Shown here piece after piece: positions 1 through 7,793 of a stretch of 64,000 bases of DNA. The first letter of the stretch is position 1; every line of letters starts with the position of its first letter. The position numbers were made by a program, and so were the translations under genes. The notes under the pieces were generated by a model. The model was not told the origin of the DNA, did no database searches, and saw only the letters and a program-made list of their open reading frames with translations. Source of the stretch: Chitinophagaceae bacterium (GTDB lineage Bacteria; Bacteroidota; Bacteroidia; Chitinophagales; Chitinophagaceae); assembly GCA_016699815.1 (NCBI GenBank), contig CP065012.1, positions 1,054,001 through 1,118,000 of the forward strand, in the 5' to 3' direction.

Positions 1-97
1 ATATAAGGGCCATTGCCATAAGGGATGAAATTAAAAGCAGGGAGAAAAATTAATTTAGGTTTTTTACTTTCACGTTATTCTATAAATTTCAAAAGTT

Positions 98-916
98 TTG
101 ATTGCCTTTCCCAACGCAAAAATTAACCTTGGTTTGCATGTTCTATCCAGGCGGGCAGATGGATACCATAACCTGGAAACCGTTTTTTATCCCGTAAACC
201 TTAAAGATGCTGTTGAAATTGTTGAAAATTACAATACACCTGCGCCTGAAGTATTATGGAGCGCTTCTGGCATAAGGGTTCCCGGAGATTTGGAAAATAA
301 CCTTTGCCTTAAAGCCTTTCACTTAATTAAAAATGATTTTTCACCTATTCCACCCATTAAATTACACCTGCATAAAAACATTCCTTTGGGCGCCGGGCTG
401 GGAGGCGGTTCTGCAAATGCTGCATTTACGCTTCAGTTGCTCAATGAAAAATTCAACCTGCAAATCCCAAAAAATAAATTACAGCAATATGCCTTAAAGC
501 TTGGGAGCGATTGCCCATTTTTTTTAGTAAACAACCCATCGCTTGCCCATGGCCGCGGCGAAGAACTTTTACCTATTGAAATAAATTTAGATTCTTATAA
601 AATATTAATGGTAAACCCAGGCATTATTGTAAATACGGCATGGGCTTTTAGCAAAATTGAATTGCAGCCACAACAAAGAGAAACTATTGCATCCATTATT
701 AAAATGCCCGTTACCGAATGGAAAAACCGCCTGGAAAATGATTTTGAAAAACCAGTATTTGCTGCCCATCCGCAAATAAAAAATATTAAAGAGGCGCTTT
801 TTGAACAAGGCGCCGTATATGCAGCTATGAGTGGCAGCGGCAGCAGTGTTTTTGGGATATTTCATGAACAAAAAGAAATAAAATTTCCGGAAACCTATTT
901 TTATAAATGGGTTTAA
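98..916 (+). CDS. ispE: 4-diphosphocytidyl-2-C-methyl-D-erythritol kinase
   Basis: GHMP-family kinase of the non-mevalonate (MEP) isoprenoid pathway; phosphorylates CDP-methylerythritol with ATP in the cytoplasm. The N-terminal PNAKINLGLHV motif, the glycine-rich ATP loop PLGAGLGGGSANAA near residue 95 and the C-terminal MSGSGSSVFG motif are the three GHMP signatures. At 272 residues it has nearly the family length. The start is TTG: no ATG lies in frame upstream of the conserved PNAKINL motif, and translation begins only four residues before it. Gene identity is very secure; the start codon is an inference. Confidence 0.95.
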   Translation: MIAFPNAKINLGLHVLSRRADGYHNLETVFYPVNLKDAVEIVENYNTPAPEVLWSASGIRVPGDLENNLCLKAFHLIKNDFSPIPPIKLHLHKNIPLGAGLGGGSANAAFTLQLLNEKFNLQIPKNKLQQYALKLGSDCPFFLVNNPSLAHGRGEELLPIEINLDSYKILMVNPGIIVNTAWAFSKIELQPQQRETIASIIKMPVTEWKNRLENDFEKPVFAAHPQIKNIKEALFEQGAVYAAMSGSGSSVFGIFHEQKEIKFPETYFYKWV

Positions 917-921
917 CCCTG

Positions 922-929
922 TATCTTTG
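922..929 (+). promoter_or_regulatory. Bacteroidota -7 element (TATCTTTG) for rocD
   Basis: TATCTTTG matches the phylum consensus TANNTTTG. It lies just after the ispE stop and about 145 bases before rocD, predicting a leader of roughly 135 bases. The -33 TTTG is only weakly matched. Confidence 0.45.
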
Positions 930-967
930 ACAGCATCAAAATACTCCTTACAATATCAACTTTCCTT

Positions 968-1033
968 GCAGGCAATTTAGACCTGCTCAACCATCGAAGT
1001 TAAGGTAGGTTTTGCTTCCTTACATATGGAAGC
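968..1033 (+). other. two small hairpins in the rocD leader
   Basis: GCAGG (968-972) pairs with CCTGC (982-986), and GCTTCC (1014-1019) pairs with GGAAGC (1028-1033). Both fall in the predicted 5' leader of rocD. No known riboswitch is recognised; the stems are short and may be chance. Confidence 0.2.
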
Positions 1034-1072
1034 TGCATTTTCTATTTCTACATTTTTATAAAATTAATTTTT

Positions 1073-2311
1073 ATGCCCTCTATAATACAGGCTTCGGCAA
1101 ATACACAATATTATTTAAACCTCGAAGAAAAATTTGGCGCACACAATTACCATCCTTTGCCCGTGGTGCTTGCAAAAGGTAAAGGCGTATTTGTATGGGA
1201 TGTTGACAATAAGCGTTACTACGATTTTTTAAGCGGCTACTCTGCCGTAAACCAGGGTCATTGCCATCCCAAAATTATTGAAGCGCTAATTGAGCAGGCG
1301 CAAAAACTTACGCTTACTTCCCGTGCTTATTACAATAACCTGCTGGGAGCGTATGAAGCATTTATTACCGGGTATTTTGGTTACCAAAAAGTATTGCCCA
1401 TGAACAGCGGCGTAGAAGCCGTGGAAACTGCGCTGAAACTCTGCCGCAAATGGGCTTACGAGGTAAAAGGTATTGAAGAAAACAAGGCAAAAATTGTGGT
1501 GTGCAATAATAATTTTCATGGCCGTACATTAGGCGTAATTTCTTTTAGTAACGACCCTACTGCCACAAATCATTACGGGCCTTTTTTACCCGGTTACGAA
1601 AGCATTGCCTACAAAGATTTAACTGCTTTGGAAAATGCATTTCAGGATAAAAATGTTTGTGCTTTTTTATTTGAGCCCATACAGGGAGAAGCAGGTGTAA
1701 TAATCCCCAACGATGGGTATTATACCGGCATAAGGCAGCTTTGCAATAAGTATAATGTATTAATGGTTGCCGATGAAATACAAACCGGCTTAAGCCGTAC
1801 CGGCCGCCTGCTTGCCTGCGACCATGAAAAAGTGAGGCCCGATATTTTAATACTGGGAAAAGCATTAAGCGGCGGCACTTTACCGGTGAGCGCCGTACTG
1901 GCAGATGACGAAATAATGCTTACCATAAAACCCGGCGAACACGGCAGCACGTATGGCGGTAACCCGCTGGCCTGTGCCGTAGCTATGGCGGCGCTTACCG
2001 TTTTAAAAGAAGAAAAAATGGCCGCAAACTCCGAAGCAATGGGAAAAGTTTTTAGAACGGAGTTAAAAAAAATCAACTCCCCGTTTTTAAGAGAAGTGAG
2101 AGGAAGGGGATTAATGAGCGCCATAGAAATAGAACATACCAACAACAATGCAGCCTGGGAGCTTTGCCTGGTTTTAAAAGAAAACGGCTTACTTGCCAAA
2201 CCAACGCATGGCGATAAAATAAGGCTCACACCACCGTTACTTATAACTGAAGAACAGGTAAACGAATGTGTGAAAATAATTGAACGGAGTTTGGAGGAAT
2301 TAAAATATTAA
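1073..2311 (+). CDS. rocD: ornithine aminotransferase
   Basis: Class III PLP aminotransferase that converts ornithine and 2-oxoglutarate to glutamate semialdehyde and glutamate, linking arginine/ornithine and proline metabolism. Seen: the NSGVEAVETALKLCRKW segment, the PLP-aspartate motif VADEIQTGLSRTGR, and the Schiff-base lysine in ILGKALSGG. The product is 412 residues, the normal size for RocD, with an N-terminal LEEKFGAHNYHPLPVVL stretch characteristic of ornithine rather than acetylornithine enzymes. It stands alone, with a possible promoter at 922-929 and a hairpin-bearing leader. ATG start. Confidence 0.93.
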   Translation: MPSIIQASANTQYYLNLEEKFGAHNYHPLPVVLAKGKGVFVWDVDNKRYYDFLSGYSAVNQGHCHPKIIEALIEQAQKLTLTSRAYYNNLLGAYEAFITGYFGYQKVLPMNSGVEAVETALKLCRKWAYEVKGIEENKAKIVVCNNNFHGRTLGVISFSNDPTATNHYGPFLPGYESIAYKDLTALENAFQDKNVCAFLFEPIQGEAGVIIPNDGYYTGIRQLCNKYNVLMVADEIQTGLSRTGRLLACDHEKVRPDILILGKALSGGTLPVSAVLADDEIMLTIKPGEHGSTYGGNPLACAVAMAALTVLKEEKMAANSEAMGKVFRTELKKINSPFLREVRGRGLMSAIEIEHTNNNAAWELCLVLKENGLLAKPTHGDKIRLTPPLLITEEQVNECVKIIERSLEELKY

Positions 2312-2704
2312 TTGCGGAATTATAAAATTTGTTTTTATTATTAAAAAAATGATAACCAAATAACGCCAAGGATTAACAGCAATAACCTGGCTTACAGAAA
2401 ATTAAAGTTTAACCCTTAAGAAAAATAACTTGCTCTTTTTCTCTTTACAACTTAGAAAGGTATTTTTTCAGATATTTGATTCGTAAGATAAAAAGGCCCA
2501 CAAATAAAATAGCCACAGCAAATAAAATCAAAATTGAGTTGAAATAATCTATAAAACCTGCGAAAGAGCAATAAGTACAAAATCAATTGAAGTAATTCGA
2601 TAATAAGTATAATATTTTTTTTTGTTACATGGCGTTTAGTTAAAAAATCCGCAAGGATAATTTGACCTAACCTACAATACAATTTTAAACTAAAATAAAC
2701 AATT
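2312..2704. other. low-coding AT-rich stretch after rocD
   Basis: About 390 bases with no intact gene. It is more AT-rich than its surroundings. The minus strand shows hydrophobic peptide fragments broken by stops and frame changes (described separately at 2445-2739). No tRNA, terminator of rocD or mobile-element end could be identified. Confidence 0.4.
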
Positions 2705-2739
2705 CTATTCTCGCACATTAATATCTGCGATAATTGCAT
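2445..2739 (-). pseudogene. possible decayed membrane-protein gene
   Basis: Three overlapping minus-strand frames each give a plausible piece of a hydrophobic protein: a first part from 2739, a change of frame at a run of nine A residues on the coding strand (complement of 2615-2623), and a last part ending at a stop at 2445 with a membrane-like segment (ILILFAVAILFVGLFIL) and a basic tail. No single frame is convincing. In AT-rich DNA hydrophobic frames arise by chance, so this is weak; a homopolymer sequencing error is an alternative explanation. Confidence 0.22.
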
Positions 2740-2998
2740 TTTTATAAAAATTATATACCACAGTATCCCATCCTCCTCCGTTGTTTTGACTATAAAGTAA
2801 ACTAGATTGGTTTATATTTAAGGTTGCCTGCCAATAAATTTCAAGTTTAGGATAGGCCAAATACATATCATCTATGGTTAAAGGGAAATAGAACGAAAAA
2901 GATGTTGATGTTTCCTTGTTTTTGTCGTAATGAACAGCAGCAAATGGTTGAAAAAATTTAACTTGGATAGATAACGCGTTATATAAAACAGAAAACGG
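2705..2998 (-). pseudogene. C-terminal fragment of an unknown protein
   Basis: A minus-strand frame open for 97 codons reads like a real polypeptide, with mixed residues, three consecutive glycines and a tryptophan near its end (NNGGGWDTVVYNF). There is no usable start: the frame opens directly after a TAA at 2999-3001, and the only internal ATG leaves about 53 residues. The likely reading is the 3' remnant of a gene whose 5' part was lost, next to the small gene at 3053. I do not recognise the family. Confidence 0.33.
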
Positions 2999-3052
2999 TT
3001 ATCCTATATAATTGTTTTTATTTGCAACTATAGGGTTTAGACTCAATTAATT

Positions 3053-3481
3053 ATGAAACGAGTATTGATTCATTTGATAATAACCTGCACAATTACTATT
3101 TCTGCAAATTCCTTGCAAATTTTTAAAATTGATAGTTCTTTCCAGCAAGTTACCCTAATTAATTTTCTGACGAATTTGAACCTTGCACAATTTAAGGACA
3201 AGCCTATAGATACATTCATAACTCATATTCCCCAGAATTTTCATTCGTTAAAAATTTTAGGTGGCTCCAGAGATGATATGGCAGGTAAATTACTAATAAG
3301 TTATAATAACAATATCTTTATTTTTGTTCGTGTAATAGAGTTCAGTCATATTGATCCAACTAACCCCGATAAAATACCTCCTAATCAAAGGTGGGAAATA
3401 GCATTAATGCGGAAAGAAAAAATATATTCTATTAGGGTATATAATGGAAAAACCCTTATCAATTCTTACAACGAAGATTAA
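3053..3481 (+). CDS. small secreted protein of unknown function
   Basis: 142 residues, ATG start. The first 20 or so residues (basic start, hydrophobic LIHLIITCTITISA) look like a signal peptide, so the protein is probably periplasmic or outer-membrane associated. The rest is a mixed alpha/beta sequence with a conserved-looking GGSRDDMAGKLLISYNNN stretch and a C-terminal beta-rich part (IYSIRVYNGK). No family recognised. It lies in a low-density patch between rocD and lipB flanked by decayed frames, which suggests an accessory gene. Codon use is AT-rich like its surroundings. Confidence 0.6.
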   Translation: MKRVLIHLIITCTITISANSLQIFKIDSSFQQVTLINFLTNLNLAQFKDKPIDTFITHIPQNFHSLKILGGSRDDMAGKLLISYNNNIFIFVRVIEFSHIDPTNPDKIPPNQRWEIALMRKEKIYSIRVYNGKTLINSYNED

Positions 3482-3744
3482 AAATTAGTATTTTTGGCGT
3501 CGTAAGTAGCCATACTTCTACTTTGAGACGCCCTCGCCTGTTCTCCCGACCACAACTGTTCGGAAGATTTTTAGCTTGAGTTGGGATAAATTAATCGTTT
3601 AGCTATTGCTGGATCGCCATTGCGCAGTCATATAATCCATAATTTTTGATCTATGATGCTTAAAAAAATGTCATATTCTATTGTTCTCTTAAGGTCACAA
3701 ATTTGCTCTAATTTTTTTCTCTTTTAATAAGGCACTTTGCCCAG
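3482..3744. other. non-coding spacer with a GC-richer core
   Basis: Around 3525-3575 there is a stretch clearly richer in G and C than its flanks, embedded in AT-rich DNA. It has no open frame of useful length on either strand and no recognised RNA. It may be a scar of a lost element, but nothing supports a specific identity. Confidence 0.3.
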
Positions 3745-3978
3745 GTGAAATATTTAAGAAATGAGGTTGGGATTAAGCGCTTTGGAAAAAGGGTGAGGCA
3801 AATTCGTATTGCTAAGAATATTTCGCAAGAAAACCTTGCCTACGATGCAGAAATAGAATACTCACAGGTAAGCAGAATTGAAAGGGGAATAATTAATACC
3901 AGTATTTCGCAGGTGTTTGCTATTGCAAAAGCATTAAACATAGAGCCGTGGGTGCTTTTTAAATTTGATGAAGTTTAA
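3745..3978 (+). CDS. XRE-family helix-turn-helix regulator
   Basis: A 77-residue DNA-binding protein consisting of one Cro/C1-type HTH domain: FGKRVRQIRIAKNISQENLA, then the recognition helix region EYSQVSRIERGIINTS, and a closing helix FAIAKALNIEPWVLF. Such single-domain proteins act as cytoplasmic repressors or as antitoxin-like regulators, but no toxin partner is visible. Translation starts at GTG; an ATG nearby is in another frame. It ends one base before the stop of the convergent lipB. Its location in the low-density patch supports an accessory origin. Confidence 0.85.
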   Translation: MKYLRNEVGIKRFGKRVRQIRIAKNISQENLAYDAEIEYSQVSRIERGIINTSISQVFAIAKALNIEPWVLFKFDEV

Positions 3979-3979
3979 A

Positions 3980-4696
3980 TTAGTAATCTACCAATACCAC
4001 ACCAAAAATCTTTTCAAAATTATTGCGGAGCTTTTGTTTTAGTTCTTCAAAATCTAATGGCTTACCCAGTTCATTTTGCAGGGAAGTAACCTGCTTATTT
4101 TGTATGCCGCAGGGTATTATATAATTAAAATAATTTAAATCGGTATTTACATTCAGGGCAAAGCCGTGCATGGTAACCCAGCGGCTGCAACGCACACCAA
4201 TGGCGCAAATTTTTCGTTCCCTGCCGTGTACTCCGGGCTGTATCCATACGCCGGTTTCGCCCTTGCTTCTTTCACCTGTTATACCGTATTCTGCAATAGT
4301 TTTAATAATTACTTCTTCCAAATTACGCAGGTATAAACCAATATCGGTGGTAAATTTTTCCAAGTCTAAAATGGGATAGCCCACTACCTGCTGCGGCCCG
4401 TGAAAGGTAATATCGCCGCCACGATTGGTATGAAAAAATGAAATTTGCTTTTGTTCTAATTGCTCCTGCGTTAACAATACATGGGCAATATTGCCGCTTT
4501 TACCCAGTGTATAAACCGGCGGATGTTCGCAAAACAATAAATGATTTTTTGTAGGCAGTCCCTTTACATCAGCGCCGGGTGTATTTTTTCTTGCTTCAGA
4601 TTTAATGGCCACATTCTCCTGCAGTAATGCTTCCTGGTAATCCCAGGCCTTTTTATATTCCATTACACCCAAATCTTTAAAGCTTACCTGCTGCAT
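3980..4696 (-). CDS. lipB: lipoyl(octanoyl) transferase
   Basis: Transfers octanoate from acyl-carrier protein to lipoyl domains of 2-oxoacid dehydrogenases and the glycine cleavage system, the first step of lipoate attachment. Family motifs are present: RGGDITFHGPQQVVGYPIL, the lysine-bearing KICAIGVRCSRWVTMHGFALNVN region (split here by family positions), and the catalytic cysteine in IIPCGIQNKQVTSL. Length 238 fits. A TAACTTTG element at 4723-4730 should drive it. It may serve the E1-containing 2-oxoacid dehydrogenase encoded at 46.6 kb. ATG start. Confidence 0.94.
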   Translation of the reverse strand: MQQVSFKDLGVMEYKKAWDYQEALLQENVAIKSEARKNTPGADVKGLPTKNHLLFCEHPPVYTLGKSGNIAHVLLTQEQLEQKQISFFHTNRGGDITFHGPQQVVGYPILDLEKFTTDIGLYLRNLEEVIIKTIAEYGITGERSKGETGVWIQPGVHGRERKICAIGVRCSRWVTMHGFALNVNTDLNYFNYIIPCGIQNKQVTSLQNELGKPLDFEELKQKLRNNFEKIFGVVLVDY

Positions 4697-4714
4697 TATG
4701 CTGTTAAAAATGAT

Positions 4715-4722
4715 TTAATTTG
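4715..4722 (+). promoter_or_regulatory. -7-like element (TTAATTTG) for rluD
   Basis: TTAATTTG, one base away from TANNTTTG, 20 bases before the rluD ATG. It directly abuts the oppositely oriented lipB element, forming a near-palindrome of 16 bases. Confidence 0.4.
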
Positions 4723-4730
4723 CAAAGTTA
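4723..4730 (-). promoter_or_regulatory. -7 element (TAACTTTG) for lipB
   Basis: Read on the minus strand this is TAACTTTG, a full match to TANNTTTG, ending 26 bases before the lipB ATG. It shares a junction with the rluD element at 4715-4722. Confidence 0.5.
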
Positions 4731-4742
4731 AGCGCTTTTATT

Positions 4743-5780
4743 ATGCCTACAGAAACAATAGCCGGTGAAGAAACCAACGAAAAACACATTCGCTTAAGCC
4801 TTATTATTGATAAGGGCCAGGAACCTTTACGCATTGATAAATTTTTAATGCAGCGCATAGAAGGCGCCACCCGCAATAAAATTCAGCAGGCCATAGAAGA
4901 AGGGCATGTATATGTAAATGAAAAAATTATTAAGAGCAATTACAAATTAAAACCCGGCGATAATTTAATAGTTTGGGAAAACCGAAACCCGGAACTTAAT
5001 GAAATTATTCCGCAGGAAATACCGCTCAACATTGTATTTGAAGATGAACATTTAGTGGTAGTCAATAAAGCCGCAGGCATGGTGGCGCACCCGGGAAGTG
5101 GCAACCCTCATGGCACTTTGGTAAATGCTATGGCGCATCATTTAAAAATAAATAACCCCAAAATTGATGAAACAGAACTGCCTCGTTTTGGCCTGGTACA
5201 CCGCATAGATAAAAATACCAGCGGCCTCATAGTTATGGCCAAAAAACAATTGGTAATGACACAGCTTGCCAAACAGTTTTTTAACCACACGGTACACCGC
5301 AGGTATATTGCATTGGTGTGGGGAAATTTTGATGTGCAGGAAGGAACCATTACCGGCCATGTGGGCAGGCACCAGCGGTTTAGAAAATTATTTACGGTTT
5401 ACCCAGAAGGCGAACACGGCAAAGATGCCATTACGCATTATAAAGTTTTGGAAAATTTTAATTATGTAAGCACCGTAGAATGCAGGCTGGAAACCGGCCG
5501 CACACACCAGATACGTGTGCACATGCAGCATATTGGCCACCCGGTTTTTAATGATGATTTTTATGGTGGAGACAGGATTGTAAAGGGAACCATTTACAGC
5601 AAATACAAGCAGTTTGTAGATAATAGTTTTGCCCTTTGCCCACGCCATGCATTACATGCAAAAGAACTGGGTTTTGTGCACCCAATTACAAATGAACCAA
5701 TGCTTTTTACCAGTGAATTACCAGCCGATATGGAAAAGCTAATTGAAAAATGGCGGCAATACAGTATATCAAAAAAATAA
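4743..5780 (+). CDS. rluD: RluA-family 23S rRNA pseudouridine synthase
   Basis: Isomerises uridines to pseudouridine in 23S rRNA. An N-terminal S4 RNA-binding domain (LRIDKFLMQRIEGATRNKIQQAI) is followed by the RluA catalytic domain with the aspartate motif HRIDKNTSGLIVMAK and the C-terminal GRTHQIRVHM signature. The 345 residues and S4 domain fit RluD (helix 69) best, though the exact target cannot be told from sequence. Divergent from lipB, convergent with the gene at 5790 (nine bases apart). Confidence 0.9.
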   Translation: MPTETIAGEETNEKHIRLSLIIDKGQEPLRIDKFLMQRIEGATRNKIQQAIEEGHVYVNEKIIKSNYKLKPGDNLIVWENRNPELNEIIPQEIPLNIVFEDEHLVVVNKAAGMVAHPGSGNPHGTLVNAMAHHLKINNPKIDETELPRFGLVHRIDKNTSGLIVMAKKQLVMTQLAKQFFNHTVHRRYIALVWGNFDVQEGTITGHVGRHQRFRKLFTVYPEGEHGKDAITHYKVLENFNYVSTVECRLETGRTHQIRVHMQHIGHPVFNDDFYGGDRIVKGTIYSKYKQFVDNSFALCPRHALHAKELGFVHPITNEPMLFTSELPADMEKLIEKWRQYSISKK

Positions 5781-5789
5781 AGTTTCCTT

Positions 5790-6710
5790 TTATTTTTTGA
5801 AATCAAATAAAGTAGCAGTAAACACGCCTCTTTCCCTTTTTTTTGTAATAGCTTTCCAATCGCCAACATAGCGGATCAACGAAGGAACAGTAAGGCCGTT
5901 GAAAGTTGTCATTTGCACTTCCATATTTACTTTAAACTTATAAACCATTGCGCTGTAACTCAGGGCATATTTTCTTGCCACCACCTCCATTGTGGAATCA
6001 TTAAACCAGGTAATCATTTCATCCAACACTACTTTTCCCTCATAGCCCGGTTTCACTTTTTGGATAAATACATAGCAAGAGGTATTGTTGTATTCTTCTA
6101 AATCAATACGCATATCATACCTGCTGGCAATATCATCGTCGTAAATAGCGGTTTTATTGCTCATAAAAGGCAGGCCGCTAATGCGTTTGCCCGGGTTAAA
6201 AAACAACATTTTCAATTGTTCCTTATTTTTTTCCATCCCGCTTTTTTCTTTGGCATTAAATGCAAAGCCGGCTACAATATTATTTTCACCACATATGGAA
6301 TCTTTAGTAAAAAAAAGAGAAGCATACATTTGCGCCGTATAATAATTGTAGTTAAGGTTGTTATCGTAAAAATCGCCGGTTACCGCTTCATCCAGGGTTT
6401 GCATAAAACGGCAATTATGCTTGCGGTATTGCCTGGTGCGGCTTTTGAGGGATGCCTTCAGGTTGCCATTTTTATCCAGCATCCTTATATCATTAAGTGC
6501 TGTAAAACCAATAATGCGCAGGTTGCGAAAAGCTTTATAAAAACTACTATCATTTTTCACCTTTTCGATAAATGCCGGTACATTTAATTTATTGTTTACC
6601 ACCACTTCACTAAGGGTAATAATTTTTTTACCCACCATGCTGGTATCGGGCTCCTGTGCATTTACCGAAAAATACAGGATGCATAAAATAGCGGCAGCAA
6701 AATTTTTCAT
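5790..6710 (-). CDS. secreted protein of unknown function
   Basis: 306 residues starting with a signal peptide (FAAAILCILYFSVNAQ, cleavage after the A of NAQ). The N-terminal part contains TLSEVVVNNKLNVPAFIEKV, which resembles the region following a carboxypeptidase-regulatory domain in Bacteroidota surface proteins. The rest is a beta-rich envelope domain with many aromatic residues and no catalytic motif I recognise. It sits 28 bases downstream of def on the same strand and probably shares its transcript. Localised to the periplasm or outer membrane by inference. Confidence 0.75.
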   Translation of the reverse strand: MKNFAAAILCILYFSVNAQEPDTSMVGKKIITLSEVVVNNKLNVPAFIEKVKNDSSFYKAFRNLRIIGFTALNDIRMLDKNGNLKASLKSRTRQYRKHNCRFMQTLDEAVTGDFYDNNLNYNYYTAQMYASLFFTKDSICGENNIVAGFAFNAKEKSGMEKNKEQLKMLFFNPGKRISGLPFMSNKTAIYDDDIASRYDMRIDLEEYNNTSCYVFIQKVKPGYEGKVVLDEMITWFNDSTMEVVARKYALSYSAMVYKFKVNMEVQMTTFNGLTVPSLIRYVGDWKAITKKRERGVFTATLFDFKK

Positions 6711-6738
6711 TTTAATATAAAAAAAGCCGGATGCTTAA

Positions 6739-7317
6739 TTATTTGGGAAACAGCATACGGTAATCCACTTTAATTTTTCCTTTGCTGATGTCATCCAGCT
6801 TTCGCCTGATTAAAGTTCTTTTTAAAGGTTTTAAGTAATCAATAAATAATTTACCTTCAATATGGTCGTACTCATGCAATATTACCCTGCCTGTAATGCC
6901 GTTAAAAGAACGGGTTTGCTGTTGAAAATTTTCATCTAAAAAAGTAAGGGTAACGGTATCTTTTCTTTCAATGTCTTCCCTTATTTTTGGGATGCTGAGG
7001 CAACCCTCGTTATAGCTCCAGTTTTTACCATTTACTTCATCAATATTCGCATTTATAAAAACCCCTTTAAAACCCGGTGCATCGGGATAAGATTTTGTTT
7101 CGCCATCTTCATCGTTGGCAAATATTTGAATAGTATCAATCACAAACAACCGTATTTGCCGGTTAATTTGAGGAGCGGCAAGGCCCACGCCATTACTTCG
7201 GTACATGGTTTCCCACATATCTTCAATTAAAGTAGTTAATTGAGGATAATCTATATCAATATCACGGCTTATATTCCTCAAAACCGGCGAACCATAAGCC
7301 ACTATGGGAAGTATCAT
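6739..7317 (-). CDS. def: peptide deformylase
   Basis: Fe/Zn metalloenzyme removing the formyl group from nascent proteins. All three family motifs are present: NGVGLAAPQ (motif 1), EGCLSIP (motif 2, metal-binding Cys) and HEYDHIEGKLF (motif 3, HExxH metal site and catalytic Glu). 192 residues, normal length, with a type-typical acidic insertion around residues 70-80. A TATCTTTG element lies 17 bases before its ATG, so it can be transcribed independently of ruvX upstream. The secreted protein at 5790 follows. Confidence 0.96.
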   Translation of the reverse strand: MILPIVAYGSPVLRNISRDIDIDYPQLTTLIEDMWETMYRSNGVGLAAPQINRQIRLFVIDTIQIFANDEDGETKSYPDAPGFKGVFINANIDEVNGKNWSYNEGCLSIPKIREDIERKDTVTLTFLDENFQQQTRSFNGITGRVILHEYDHIEGKLFIDYLKPLKRTLIRRKLDDISKGKIKVDYRMLFPK

Positions 7318-7334
7318 TATTCAAAAAATTTTTG

Positions 7335-7342
7335 CAAAGATA
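7335..7342 (-). promoter_or_regulatory. -7 element (TATCTTTG) for def
   Basis: On the minus strand TATCTTTG, a full match to TANNTTTG, 17 bases before the def ATG and just after the ruvX hairpin. Confidence 0.5.
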
Positions 7343-7370
7343 AGCAGGCAAAATGAAAGACTGCCTGCTT
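7342..7370 (-). terminator. hairpin between ruvX and def
   Basis: AAGCAGGC pairs with GCCTGCTT across a 13-base loop. It follows the ruvX stop; the tract after the stem on the minus strand (ATCTTTG) is a poor U-run, so termination may be partial. Confidence 0.4.
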
Positions 7371-7379
7371 TAACAATCG

Positions 7380-7793
7380 CTATATATTGGTATTCAAATA
7401 TTCCTGCAACATAATTGCAGCCGCAATTTCATCTACAATTTTTTTATCTCTCCTTTGTTTTTTCTTTAAGCCCATTTGCAGCATGGCATCTTTAGCCATT
7501 TTTGAGGTAAACCTTTCGTCTACTTCTGTTATGGGTATATTGGGAAACTCCAGTTTTAATTTTTTAATAACTGCTTTTACCAGCGGAGTGGCATGTGTAT
7601 CCGTATCATCTAAATTTACGGGCATGCCTATTACCATTAATTCCACCGCTTCGGCCACTAAATATTTTTTTAAGAAAGAGATAAGATCATTGGAAGCAAT
7701 AGTGGTAAGGCCGGAAGCAATTATTTGCAAAGGATCTGTAACAGCAATGCCGGTACGTTTTTTACCATAATCAATTGCCAAAATCCTTGCCAT
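7380..7793 (-). CDS. ruvX: YqgF-family Holliday junction resolvase-like nuclease
   Basis: RNase H-fold protein of the RuvX/YqgF family, implicated in 16S rRNA 5' maturation and in Holliday-junction cleavage. Seen: AIDYGKKRTGIAVTDP with the first catalytic Asp at the N-terminus, VIGMPVN in the middle and the VDERFTSKMA motif near residue 95. I take the start at the ATG whose A is also the last base of the bshC stop (TAATG overlap), giving 137 residues; a 13-residue upstream extension lies within bshC and is not conserved in this family. Probably co-transcribed with bshC. Confidence 0.92.
   Translation of the reverse strand: MARILAIDYGKKRTGIAVTDPLQIIASGLTTIASNDLISFLKKYLVAEAVELMVIGMPVNLDDTDTHATPLVKAVIKKLKLEFPNIPITEVDERFTSKMAKDAMLQMGLKKKQRRDKKIVDEIAAAIMLQEYLNTNI

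Noticed and set aside
2452..2739. A 95-residue minus-strand open frame in AT-rich DNA
   Set aside because: Composition is dominated by Leu, Ile and Phe from AT-rich codons; the better reading is broken fragments in several frames, so it is not reported as an intact gene.
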